A stretch of 64,000 nucleotides of DNA, from positions 1,762,501 through 1,826,500 of the forward strand of contig NZ_JBEWXT010000001.1 of the NCBI RefSeq assembly GCF_040538665.1, given 5' to 3'. Below the pieces are notes generated by a model. The model saw nothing but the letters and a program-made list of their open reading frames with translations. It ran no database searches and was not told where the DNA came from. The position numbers were made by a program, and so were the translations under genes. This DNA comes from Aureibaculum sp. 2308TA14-22 (GTDB lineage: Bacteria > Bacteroidota > Bacteroidia > Flavobacteriales > Flavobacteriaceae). Positions 57,682-64,000 of this stretch are shown here, piece by piece. Position 1 is the first letter of the stretch; each line of letters opens with the position of its first letter.

Positions 57682-57711
57682 AATTCTAGAATTTTAATTC
57701 AGCTTTTCTTT
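57664..57711. terminator. 48-base perfect palindrome over the uvrA stop codon
   Basis: Both halves match base by base around the centre at 57687/57688, from 57664 to 57711; the uvrA stop TAA (57679-57681) is within it. It precedes T-rich sequence on both strands and lies between convergent uvrA and the protease gene, so it can be a bidirectional terminator with a very long stem. Confidence 0.8.
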
Positions 57712-57722
57712 ATTTATATCTA

Positions 57723-58544
57723 TTAGTAAATAACCGAATCAATCCAGGCATTAGCCTTTGAAACCCTAGCAAGTGCCATAACCGCAGTATATTTAATCTC
57801 TCTGTTCAATGCCCCAGAAACTATACCGACTAGAACAAATTCACCATTATCTTCCATAAATACGCCACCACCACTGTCTCCTTTTGACCCTCCAATTTCC
57901 AGATCAAGGGGAATAGGAGAACCAAAATGATTGAACTCATTATTCTCAGGGTTATCAAAATCGCATACCATAACACTAGTAGTGAATTCTCTATTTTCAA
58001 AAGAACCGCCAATTGCATCAACCACATTTTGTCCACCTAGTTTTTCTTGTTTTCTGGGATTGTCCATACCTACTTTTCCATTACCAATAAATCCATATCC
58101 AACTTTAGTAATTGTTTGTCCCAACTCTTTATCTCCGTAATATCGAATTGCCGGTTTTATGTCCAAAACGGGGTTTTCAAGTTCTATCAAGGCCATATCA
58201 CACCCTATCCATTGGGTTTCTTGAGCATCTGGTTTTAATTCTGGGTGCCTAAATATTCTTTTTGTTTCATAAAAATGGTCACCAAATTTCCATACAGAAG
58301 AGTCCTGCACGAAGTGTGCTGCGGTTAACACCCATTTTGGGGCTATTAATACACCTACTGCGTAGTCATTACTTTCTTCAGATTCAGAATATCGACCAAC
58401 ACAATCAAACTCATCACGATTACCAACTTCTCTATATTTTTCAATAGCGACATCATGTCTGATAATTCCCATAAAATTTGAAGTACTAAAACTAAGTAGT
58501 ATTAAACTAACTGTAACTATTAATAGAATGTTTACTTTTTTCAT
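57723..58544 (-). CDS. Secreted trypsin-like serine protease
   Basis: A 273-residue chymotrypsin-fold protease with a signal peptide or membrane anchor at the N-terminus and the catalytic triad His77 (LTAAHF), Asp116 (CDMALI) and Ser224 (GDSGG). It would cleave proteins in the periplasm or outside the cell. It starts 18 bases after the serine hydrolase gene, so they probably share the ECF-type promoter at 60096-60122. Confidence 0.9.
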   Translation of the reverse strand: MKKVNILLIVTVSLILLSFSTSNFMGIIRHDVAIEKYREVGNRDEFDCVGRYSESEESNDYAVGVLIAPKWVLTAAHFVQDSSVWKFGDHFYETKRIFRHPELKPDAQETQWIGCDMALIELENPVLDIKPAIRYYGDKELGQTITKVGYGFIGNGKVGMDNPRKQEKLGGQNVVDAIGGSFENREFTTSVMVCDFDNPENNEFNHFGSPIPLDLEIGGSKGDSGGGVFMEDNGEFVLVGIVSGALNREIKYTAVMALARVSKANAWIDSVIY

Positions 58545-58562
58545 TTTTATATTTTTGTTTTG

Positions 58563-59993
58563 TTATAAATCGTTTTCTAATGTTTCAAGTTTTTCTATAG
58601 CCCAAGTATTTTTTGGTTCCAACTTCAAGCTTTTTTTATAATTTTCTATGGCAAGTTCTTTATTCCCTTTATCCAAATAAGTATCCGCAAGAATACTGAA
58701 ACCGAAGAAAGATTCCGGAAATCTAGCTACTACTATTTTTAATAAATCAATAGCTTTATTATGATCTTTAGCATCTCTGTATTTAGATGCAGCGTCCATA
58801 ATATATCGCTCCGAAAGTTTGTCCTGTAAACTTTCAGATTTAGTTAATGCGGCATCATATCCTTGCGTTTTGTAAATGGATACTAATTCTTCAGAGTTCA
58901 AATACATATCCGTTTCTGAGGTGGCACCGGCTAAGGTTTTTCTTATAAAACTCCTAACCTCAACCCAACCGTTTAATGCACTTCTATTAGATAAGGTTAC
59001 CACAGTATAACCTTTATCTTTATAGACATCTAATTCTGCAGACACGCCATGTGCACCTCCGTTATGGCCATAGACTTCAGTATCATTAAAATTATTAAGA
59101 CCAAATCCATAACCATAATTATTACCATAATCACTTGAGGTCATTAAAGCAAAGCTCTCTTCTGAAATAAGTGTATTGTTTTTTAGAGCTATTGAAAAAT
59201 TAAACAAATCATTAGCGGTTGTATATCCACCACCAGCAGAACTTCCCTTCGCTCCTTTCATATAAGTACTCGTTTTCCAGACATTGTTTTCGCCTTTTTT
59301 AATATATCCTTCTGCGAGGTTATCTATAGATGAATCAGTCTCATAGTTATCTGTGTCATTCATATTAGTTGGAACGAAAATATGCTCTCTAACATAATTA
59401 TAATAGTCTTTGTCAGATAGTTCTTCTATTATCAAACCAAGCACAACATAACCAGCATTACTATAACTAAATTGACTCCCCGGAGTAAACAATATGGAAT
59501 CATCCTTAAAAAAATCAAAATAATCCTTTAATGACCTTACCGTGTGCTTCGCTTTAAACTCAAACTCGTCATTAAAAAAATCTGATAAGCCGGAGGTATG
59601 AGTTAATAGTTGATGAATCGTGACACTATCTCTCACCGTTTTATTAGGATAATTTGGAAGTATTTTACCCACGGTATCATCCAAATTTAATTTGTCTTGT
59701 TCTTTTAATTGCATTATAGCAACTGCAGTAAACATCTTACTCATAGAGGCGATACCAAATTTGGTTTCCATTTTATTCGGAACTTTATGAGCCAAGTTTG
59801 CATATCCATATGCTTTTTGAAATAGTATTTTGTTATCCTTTGCAATGAGAACCGTGCCACTATAACCATCGTTATTCGATATTTCTAAAAGCTTTTTTTC
59901 AATTTCCGTAACTTCATTGTTTACCAAGTTATTTTGATTTAGCTTACAACTAGTTACTATTAGTATTAAAATTATAAGAAGTGTATTTTTCAT
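58563..59993 (-). CDS. Serine hydrolase (class C beta-lactamase/PBP type) with C-terminal TPR
   Basis: A 476-residue lipoprotein-like protein (TSCKL, Cys16) with Ser83-x-x-Lys86 (SMSK), Tyr177-Ser178-Asn179 and HNGGAH from 310, the three motifs of penicillin-binding-type serine hydrolases. TPR-like repeats form the last ~90 residues (EKIAIDLLK and LEPKNTWAIEKLE regions). Family activity is on peptides or small esters; actual substrate unknown. It faces the ECF operon across the divergent promoter. Confidence 0.9.
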   Translation of the reverse strand: MKNTLLIILILIVTSCKLNQNNLVNNEVTEIEKKLLEISNNDGYSGTVLIAKDNKILFQKAYGYANLAHKVPNKMETKFGIASMSKMFTAVAIMQLKEQDKLNLDDTVGKILPNYPNKTVRDSVTIHQLLTHTSGLSDFFNDEFEFKAKHTVRSLKDYFDFFKDDSILFTPGSQFSYSNAGYVVLGLIIEELSDKDYYNYVREHIFVPTNMNDTDNYETDSSIDNLAEGYIKKGENNVWKTSTYMKGAKGSSAGGGYTTANDLFNFSIALKNNTLISEESFALMTSSDYGNNYGYGFGLNNFNDTEVYGHNGGAHGVSAELDVYKDKGYTVVTLSNRSALNGWVEVRSFIRKTLAGATSETDMYLNSEELVSIYKTQGYDAALTKSESLQDKLSERYIMDAASKYRDAKDHNKAIDLLKIVVARFPESFFGFSILADTYLDKGNKELAIENYKKSLKLEPKNTWAIEKLETLENDL

Positions 59994-60095
59994 GATTAAT
60001 GATTTTTAAAGTTAATTTGATGTTTTCCAATTTATTTGTGCACTTTTAATAAATTTGAGATTATAACTGAATATTATTTTTCAATTTGTTAATGT

Positions 60096-60122
60096 GATAC
60101 TTCAAAGTTTGAAAAGGTTACA
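60096..60122 (-). promoter_or_regulatory. ECF-type promoter toward the serine hydrolase
   Basis: On the minus strand TGTAACCTTTT, an 11-base spacer and GTATC follow each other. The same elements with the same spacing occur on the plus strand at 60154-60180. Confidence 0.65.
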
Positions 60123-60153
60123 AATAATTAAATTTTTATTTTTTTGGAAATTC

Positions 60154-60180
60154 TGTAACCTTTTATGAAGTGGGCGTATC
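60154..60180 (+). promoter_or_regulatory. ECF-type promoter of the sigma operon
   Basis: TGTAACCTTTT, 11 bases, then GTATC (as in CGTATC). ECF promoters typically read TGxAAC and then CGTA after 15-17 bases. It lies 34 bases before the first gene of the operon. Confidence 0.7.
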
Positions 60181-60214
60181 CTATTTGTAATAATTTAAAC
60201 TTAAAATAAAAAAT

Positions 60215-60541
60215 ATGAACACACTAGGACCAGGAATAGTAATCACAGCATTACTTGCCGCAGCGGCTTTTACCATTTATTATCTTATTAAAACTAAGCA
60301 CATAGAACGCATGGCGAAAATAGAAAGTGGTATGATAGATAAGGATTTTAAAGATTCAGGTAATATCCTTTTGAATTTAGCAATTCTCTTTTTTTCTTTA
60401 ACAGCAGGAATTTTTGTATCCTATCTATTTTCTGCCAACACCAATATCCCTGATTATGTAACTATTCCAGGATTTCTATTATTTTTTGGTGGCATTGGGT
60501 TTCTTATTTCTTACCATGTAAATAAAAAGAAGAGCAATTGA
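60215..60541 (+). CDS. DUF6249-like membrane protein
   Basis: A 108-residue protein with one N-terminal helix (IVITALLAAAAFTIYYLI) and two near the C-terminus (LNLAILFFSLTAGIFVSYLF, IPGFLLFFGGIGFLISYHV). It is first in the ECF operon and its stop overlaps the TTG start of the sigma factor by 4 bases. In such operons the protein may sense envelope state. Function unknown. Confidence 0.7.
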   Translation: MNTLGPGIVITALLAAAAFTIYYLIKTKHIERMAKIESGMIDKDFKDSGNILLNLAILFFSLTAGIFVSYLFSANTNIPDYVTIPGFLLFFGGIGFLISYHVNKKKSN

Positions 60542-61101
60542 TTTCTGAATCGGACAAAGTCCACATAGATAAAATACTTTCAGGAGATAAAGATGCCTTT
60601 CGATATTTTATTAAGACCTATCAAGGAATGGCATTCTCCATAGCAATATCTATGGTTAAAAATGAATTCAATGCCAATGATGTGGTTCAAAATTCATTTA
60701 TAAGAGCTTATAAAGGACTAGGTACTTATAGGTCAGATGCTAAATTTTCTACTTGGCTTTATAAAATAGTTGTGAATGAGGCTTTAAAATTTTTGAAAAA
60801 GAATAAAAGGTCTCAACAATTTATTACCTTTATGGATGACCCCATTGATTATTCAAGTAGATTCAATGAAGCCGTAAGTGATTTCGAACTTAATGATAAG
60901 AAAATGGAAATTCAGAAAACGATGAATTTAATGAAGCCCAAAGAAGCTCTGCTATTGAAATTACACTATTTACATGAAGAATCAATTATAGAAATAGAAA
61001 AAATTACTGGTTTTACAAAATCAAACATAAAAGTATTGCTTCATAGAGCAAGAAAAAGCTTTCTTGCCTTATCAATTGAACATAATAATTTTACAAAATG
61101 A
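60538..61101 (+). CDS. ECF RNA polymerase sigma factor with TTG start
   Basis: A 187-residue ECF sigma factor with region 2 (NEFNANDVVQNSFIRAYKGLGTYRSDAKFSTWLYKIVVNEALKFLKK) and region 4 (LLKLHYLHEESIIEIEKITGFTKSNIKVLLHRARKSFLA). It starts at a TTG inside the stop of the gene before (TTGA overlap), which suggests coupling. Its stop overlaps the next start by 4 bases. It likely recognises the divergent promoters upstream. Confidence 0.92.
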   Translation: MISESDKVHIDKILSGDKDAFRYFIKTYQGMAFSIAISMVKNEFNANDVVQNSFIRAYKGLGTYRSDAKFSTWLYKIVVNEALKFLKKNKRSQQFITFMDDPIDYSSRFNEAVSDFELNDKKMEIQKTMNLMKPKEALLLKLHYLHEESIIEIEKITGFTKSNIKVLLHRARKSFLALSIEHNNFTK

Positions 61102-61448
61102 ATACAACAGAAAAGAACATTAAGAAGCTATTATTGAATACTGACGAATTGAAAGGCATTGATGTTAATCTAGAAGACAACATCATGAATAAAATAAATA
61201 GTCAAAAAGATTATAAAGCAATTTTAGTCAAGACCAAACGCAAAGCCAAAATAGGAATTTTTACAAGCTTGATACTTTTCGTCGTTTATGGAATTGTAAC
61301 TTATATTGAGCTATTAGCGTCTAATAGCTATGGAGAAGCTAATTTAACAAACTTCTACCCTACTTTCTTTGCGTCCCTGGTTGTAATAGTGGTCTATATT
61401 GAAATTACATTTGGTGTTGTTGTATTCAGAAAGAGTTTATCCAACTAA
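61098..61448 (+). CDS. Membrane protein, candidate anti-sigma factor
   Basis: A 116-residue protein with a cytoplasmic N-terminal segment (about 1-50) and two membrane helices (GIFTSLILFVVYGIVTYIEL and FYPTFFASLVVIVVYIEITF). It overlaps the sigma gene by 4 bases (ATGA). Its place and topology suit an anti-sigma factor; no known motif is visible. Confidence 0.65.
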   Translation: MNTTEKNIKKLLLNTDELKGIDVNLEDNIMNKINSQKDYKAILVKTKRKAKIGIFTSLILFVVYGIVTYIELLASNSYGEANLTNFYPTFFASLVVIVVYIEITFGVVVFRKSLSN

Positions 61449-61498
61449 AAACATCAATTATTCACTATTTTTACCTTTAAGAAATTTAAGGCATTTTT

Positions 61499-62194
61499 TT
61501 ACTCCTTCTTTACTTGCTTACCGTCAATTACCGCTTGTATATTTTCTTTTGCTAAGACAAAATCTTCTTGAATTTCAACCGCTTTTTGAAAACTAGCTTT
61601 GGCCAGATCCATTTTATCTTGTTCAAATTCAATCAATCCTTTTAAGTTAGAAATGGCGGCCAATAATGCTACTTGCTGTTGGTAATTTTTGTTTACAGCA
61701 TAGCTTACTTTTATCTCGCCGGTATCTTTTAATTCCTGTGCTTTTTGTATCGCTTTATAAGCCTCATCATATTTTTTCATAGCAAAATATAAGTTTGCCA
61801 ATTTGTATGCATGGTAGTTATTATTAGACTTTACCGTTAATTTTGCATAAGATTGAGCAGCTTTATCAAAAGCTCCCATATTCTCTAAAGAAATGGCTTG
61901 CATTTCCAAAATTTCTTGTTTGTTACCATCTTTACTCAGTACATCAGCACAGACCATAAAACAGGAAGCAAACTTTCTATCATTAAAATATAAATAGGCT
62001 AAACTGTCTTTATATGTACTGTTATCACCCTCTTTGGCAATAATATCGTACATGCTTTTTTTGGCAACGTCAACATCAGCATAACGCAATGCTTGCTTTA
62101 ACACCACTTTATCTAATGTGGTATCGGTAGTGTTCTGTGCATAAAAAGTAGCAACGGCTAAAAATGCACTTAGGGTAATGTAAAAATTTCTCAT
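61499..62194 (-). CDS. Exported tetratricopeptide-repeat protein
   Basis: A 231-residue protein with a signal peptide (ATFYAQ) and TPR-like helices (about residues 70-215), e.g. FAKLTVKSNNNYHAYKLANLYFAMKKYDEAY. TPR domains bind proteins; here probably in the periplasm. Monocistronic, with a TAAATTTG promoter box at 62217-62224. Confidence 0.85.
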   Translation of the reverse strand: MRNFYITLSAFLAVATFYAQNTTDTTLDKVVLKQALRYADVDVAKKSMYDIIAKEGDNSTYKDSLAYLYFNDRKFASCFMVCADVLSKDGNKQEILEMQAISLENMGAFDKAAQSYAKLTVKSNNNYHAYKLANLYFAMKKYDEAYKAIQKAQELKDTGEIKVSYAVNKNYQQQVALLAAISNLKGLIEFEQDKMDLAKASFQKAVEIQEDFVLAKENIQAVIDGKQVKKE

Positions 62195-62216
62195 AGTTTA
62201 CTTTTTTGAATGTTTG

Positions 62217-62224
62217 CAAATTTA
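62217..62224 (-). promoter_or_regulatory. Promoter -7 box of the TPR gene
   Basis: TAAATTTG on the minus strand, 22 bases before the start. Confidence 0.5.
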
Positions 62225-62321
62225 TTGAAATAAATCTTAATAAAATGCTAAAGTTTTGATAGTGGTTAGTCTATCGTCTTTAGTGGTTAGTTGGTAAATA
62301 AATAACAATTAACTAATAACT

Positions 62322-62353
62322 AAAAAAAGCTTCTCTTATCGAGAAGCTTTTTT
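62322..62353. terminator. Terminator behind the broken 3' tRNA piece
   Basis: AAAAAAGCTTCTC / GAGAAGCTTTTTT with a 5-base loop. On the minus strand it follows the tRNA 3' remnant directly, as if it once ended a tRNA transcript; it works in both directions. Confidence 0.8.
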
Positions 62354-62355
62354 CT

Positions 62356-62372
62356 GGGTGGAAGATGGGGCT
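62356..62372 (-). pseudogene. 3' fragment of a tRNA-His copy
   Basis: The 17 bases match the 3' end of the intact tRNA-His (62504-62520). The match stops where CCCGATAG begins, the same sequence that disrupts the 5' fragment at 62604-62621. Confidence 0.65.
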
Positions 62373-62373
62373 C

Positions 62374-62424
62374 CCCGATAGTTATTCTCTGCGTCATTTC
62401 ATTTACTTAAAAATATACATCGGG
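62374..62424. repeat. Short element with CCCGAT...ATCGGG ends
   Basis: About 51 bases bounded by CCCGAT and ATCGGG, adjoining the broken tRNA 3' piece. It resembles the CCCGATAG palindrome in the 5' piece. Confidence 0.45.
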
Positions 62425-62467
62425 ACAGGCTTCTCGCCCCTTACATTTTCCATTTTTCAAACTTCTG

Positions 62468-62503
62468 AAAAAAAAAAGAGCTGATTCTTTCAAATCAACT
62501 CTT
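62468..62503 (-). terminator. Terminator of tRNA-His
   Basis: On the minus strand AAGAGTTGATT / AATCAGCTCTT (one G-U pair) with a 6-base loop and then ten T residues, starting directly after the tRNA. Confidence 0.85.
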
Positions 62504-62504
62504 G

Positions 62505-62578
62505 GGTGGAAGATGGGGCTCGAACCCACGACCCTCGGTACCACAAACCGATGCTCTAACCAACTGAGCTACAACCAC
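62505..62578 (-). tRNA. tRNA-His (anticodon GTG)
   Basis: The minus strand folds as a 74-base tRNA with D-arm GCTC-AGTTGGTTA-GAGC, anticodon loop TTGTGGT with GTG, and T-arm GTGGG-TTCGAGC-CCCAT. Discriminator C73 and the encoded G at 62579 (position -1) are typical of tRNA-His. CCA is not encoded. Positions 5:68 and 6:67 of the acceptor stem are U-U in this reading. Confidence 0.9.
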
Positions 62579-62591
62579 CATTTACAATTTT

Positions 62592-62636
62592 GGTGCTCTA
62601 ACCTCCCGATAGCTATCGGGATGAGCTACAATCACC
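62592..62636 (-). pseudogene. 5' fragment of a tRNA-His copy interrupted by a palindrome
   Basis: On the minus strand GGTGATTGTAGCTCA continues into an 18-base perfect palindrome TCCCGATAGCTATCGGGA (62604-62621) and then GGTTAGAGCACC. In the intact gene the D-loop reads GCTCA-GTT-GGTTAGAGC, so GTT has been replaced by the palindrome. No anticodon arm follows. Confidence 0.7.
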
Positions 62637-62779
62637 ATTTTAATTATATCGCCAACCTTGCAGGCTTAGCGGATGCAAATATAATCTATTTGCAGTAGTG
62701 TTCAAATAAAAATTAAAAAATTTGTAACTTTTTGGACAATTTAATCTACTAATTATATATCATAATAAAATTCATCAAA

Positions 62780-63484
62780 ATGAAGCAAAAAATTTTATCA
62801 TTTACAATATTCTGTTTGTTAATTAGCTGTGCAAAACCTACCAACAGTGATGAGTTTATAGAAAATGCAACCGGACGTTATTTATATGCTTCCGATCAAG
62901 TAGTAGAAGTATATTTTAGAGACAAAGTATTACTGATGACATGGAAAGGTATAAAAGATATTGAACCCATGAAATTAGATAATGATGTGTTTTTTGTAAA
63001 AGAAATGAACGAAAAAATAACATTTAAAACAGATCCTGATAATCAAGAACACTATTTGGTGTTGATACCAAAAGATGGTGAATCAGAAATACAATATAAA
63101 TTTAAAAAATTAGAAAAAGACGAATTGACGCCTGGTGAATATCTAGATAAAAATGAATATGAAAAGGCCCTAAAAGGCTATTTGGCTATAAAAGAAAAAG
63201 ATTCATTGGATCCTTCTATAAATGAACGAGAAATGAACAGATTGGGTTATTATCATCTACGTAATAATAATACTGAACAAGCTATAAATGTTTTAAAGAT
63301 TAATGCAGCTTTACATCCTTATAGCGACAACGTGTATGACAGTTTAGGTGAGGCCTATTTTAAAAGTGGAGATACTATACAGGCTATTGTTAATTATAAA
63401 AAATCATTGGCTATTGATTCTGGAAATAGACGTGCTAGAAATGTTGTTGAGAGATTTGAAAAAAAAATCGATACTATAAATTAA
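62780..63484 (+). CDS. TPR-containing lipoprotein
   Basis: A 234-residue lipoprotein (LLISCAKP, Cys17) with a beta-rich first half (YFRDKVLLMTWKGIKDIEPM) and two TPR repeats in the second half (LGYYHLRNNNTEQAINVLKINAA, DSLGEAYFKSGDTIQAIVNYKKSLAID). Likely in the periplasm or outer membrane. Its stop overlaps the convergent bshB1 stop by 4 bases. Confidence 0.82.
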   Translation: MKQKILSFTIFCLLISCAKPTNSDEFIENATGRYLYASDQVVEVYFRDKVLLMTWKGIKDIEPMKLDNDVFFVKEMNEKITFKTDPDNQEHYLVLIPKDGESEIQYKFKKLEKDELTPGEYLDKNEYEKALKGYLAIKEKDSLDPSINEREMNRLGYYHLRNNNTEQAINVLKINAALHPYSDNVYDSLGEAYFKSGDTIQAIVNYKKSLAIDSGNRRARNVVERFEKKIDTIN

Positions 63485-64000
63485 ATCAAATCATCTAATT
63501 TATGAACTGCCACATAACGTTCTGCTGTAAATCCTTCGCCATAATCCGTACCAATAAGCCTACCCAAATCTTTAGCTCTGTACTCTACACTTTCTAAAAA
63601 ATTTTTAGTGGCAATTGGCGAAATGGGCTCATCACTGTCCGGATTATAAAATTGTGACTTGTATGCTTTTATGGCTTTTATTTTTTTATCAATAAATCCA
63701 GTAACGTCAACAACAAAATCCGGTTCATGATTCTTCCATTGTATATAATGATAAACATGTTTTGGACGCCATGCTTCTTGTGCCTTACCATCCAATTCTG
63801 TTTCTATCTTTCGCAATCCCGATAAAAAACAGGCATCACTTACCAATTTGCTTCCTTTTCCATGATCTATATGCCTATCATCTATGGCATTGCACAACAC
63901 AATGTTGGGTTGGTATTTTCTGATGATTTTTATGACTTCTAATTGATATTTTTTATCATTTACAAAAAAAGCATCGGCAAAAGCAAGATTTTCACGGACT
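63481..64000 (-). CDS. bshB1: Bacillithiol biosynthesis deacetylase BshB1 (N-terminus beyond the window)
   Basis: The frame is open to the window edge. The visible 172 residues include LAFADAFF, VLCNAIDDRHIDHGKGSKLV, and HYIQWKNHEPDFVVDV, typical of BshB1 of Bacteroidota, a PIG-L deacetylase. It removes acetate from GlcNAc-malate in bacillithiol synthesis. The zinc motif PHPDD lies in the missing part. A valine codon at 63898-63900 is internal, not a start. Confidence 0.88.
   Translation of the reverse strand, partial: VRENLAFADAFFVNDKKYQLEVIKIIRKYQPNIVLCNAIDDRHIDHGKGSKLVSDACFLSGLRKIETELDGKAQEAWRPKHVYHYIQWKNHEPDFVVDVTGFIDKKIKAIKAYKSQFYNPDSDEPISPIATKNFLESVEYRAKDLGRLIGTDYGEGFTAERYVAVHKLDDLI

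Noticed and set aside
62261-62291. Two AGTGGTTAGT repeats 21 bases apart
   Set aside because: Only two units, no clear regulator nearby; likely chance in AT-rich spacer.
1-64000. CRISPR arrays, prophage or IS elements
   Set aside because: No spaced direct repeats, transposase or phage structural genes were found.

Overview
The window is AT-rich, densely packed DNA from a member of the Bacteroidota, most likely a marine Flavobacteriaceae. The support is indirect but consistent: TAnnTTTG promoter boxes just upstream of start codons, a lack of Shine-Dalgarno sites, LytS/LytTR signalling, a NagB-PIG-L fusion, BatA and head-GIN proteins, and bacillithiol-type BshB1. No prophage, IS element, CRISPR array or rRNA was seen.

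Region 1 (1-22 kb, all minus strand) is one long, tightly spaced gene run. Its upstream part is a carbohydrate locus typical of mannose-rich N-glycan use: two GH92 alpha-mannosidases, a sodium:solute symporter, a GH130 mannoside phosphorylase-like enzyme, a CBM9-like protein, a GH20 hexosaminidase, a DUF1080 3-keto-glycoside hydrolase and a Gfo/Idh oxidoreductase. No SusC/SusD pair lies in the window. Its downstream part holds a giant FG-GAP/UnbV lipoprotein, a vanadate-motif haloperoxidase/phosphatase-fold lipoprotein, two exported phosphoesterase-fold proteins and a membrane-anchored diheme DUF1549/DUF1553 protein cut by the window edge. Divergent from it (22.1-23.9 kb) is a LytS/LytTR two-component pair, followed by a convergent NagB-PIG-L fusion that could receive the glucosamine released.

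Region 2 (26-34 kb): an isolated Wza/Wzc export pair with a long leader, then a minus-strand run of lgt, ornithine aminotransferase, an NTF2-like protein and two tandem PPK2 polyphosphate kinases. Region 3 (34-38 kb): a small unexplained plus-strand unit ending in a strong terminator, an ECF sigma operon with two beta-structured surface proteins, and an orphan Imm26-like gene. Region 4 (38-54 kb): housekeeping and membrane genes: Lon, a fatty acid hydroxylase, BatA, a dihydroorotase-like protein without its metal-binding histidines, tandem DUF4870-like proteins, esterase, a carotenoid-isomerase-like enzyme, an MBL hydrolase, a conserved unknown, Bcp, and an endonuclease III without cysteines. 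Region 5 (54-64 kb): an ECF sigma factor, UvrA, a trypsin-like protease and a penicillin-binding-type serine hydrolase facing a third ECF operon across a symmetric promoter region, a tRNA-His flanked by broken tRNA pieces, a TPR lipoprotein and the start-truncated bshB1.

The most interesting signals are the matched divergent ECF promoters (60.1 kb), the palindrome-interrupted tRNA remnants around tRNA-His (62.3-62.6 kb), the cysteine-free Nth, the His-to-Ser dihydroorotase-like protein, and the unexplained terminated unit at 34.3 kb.
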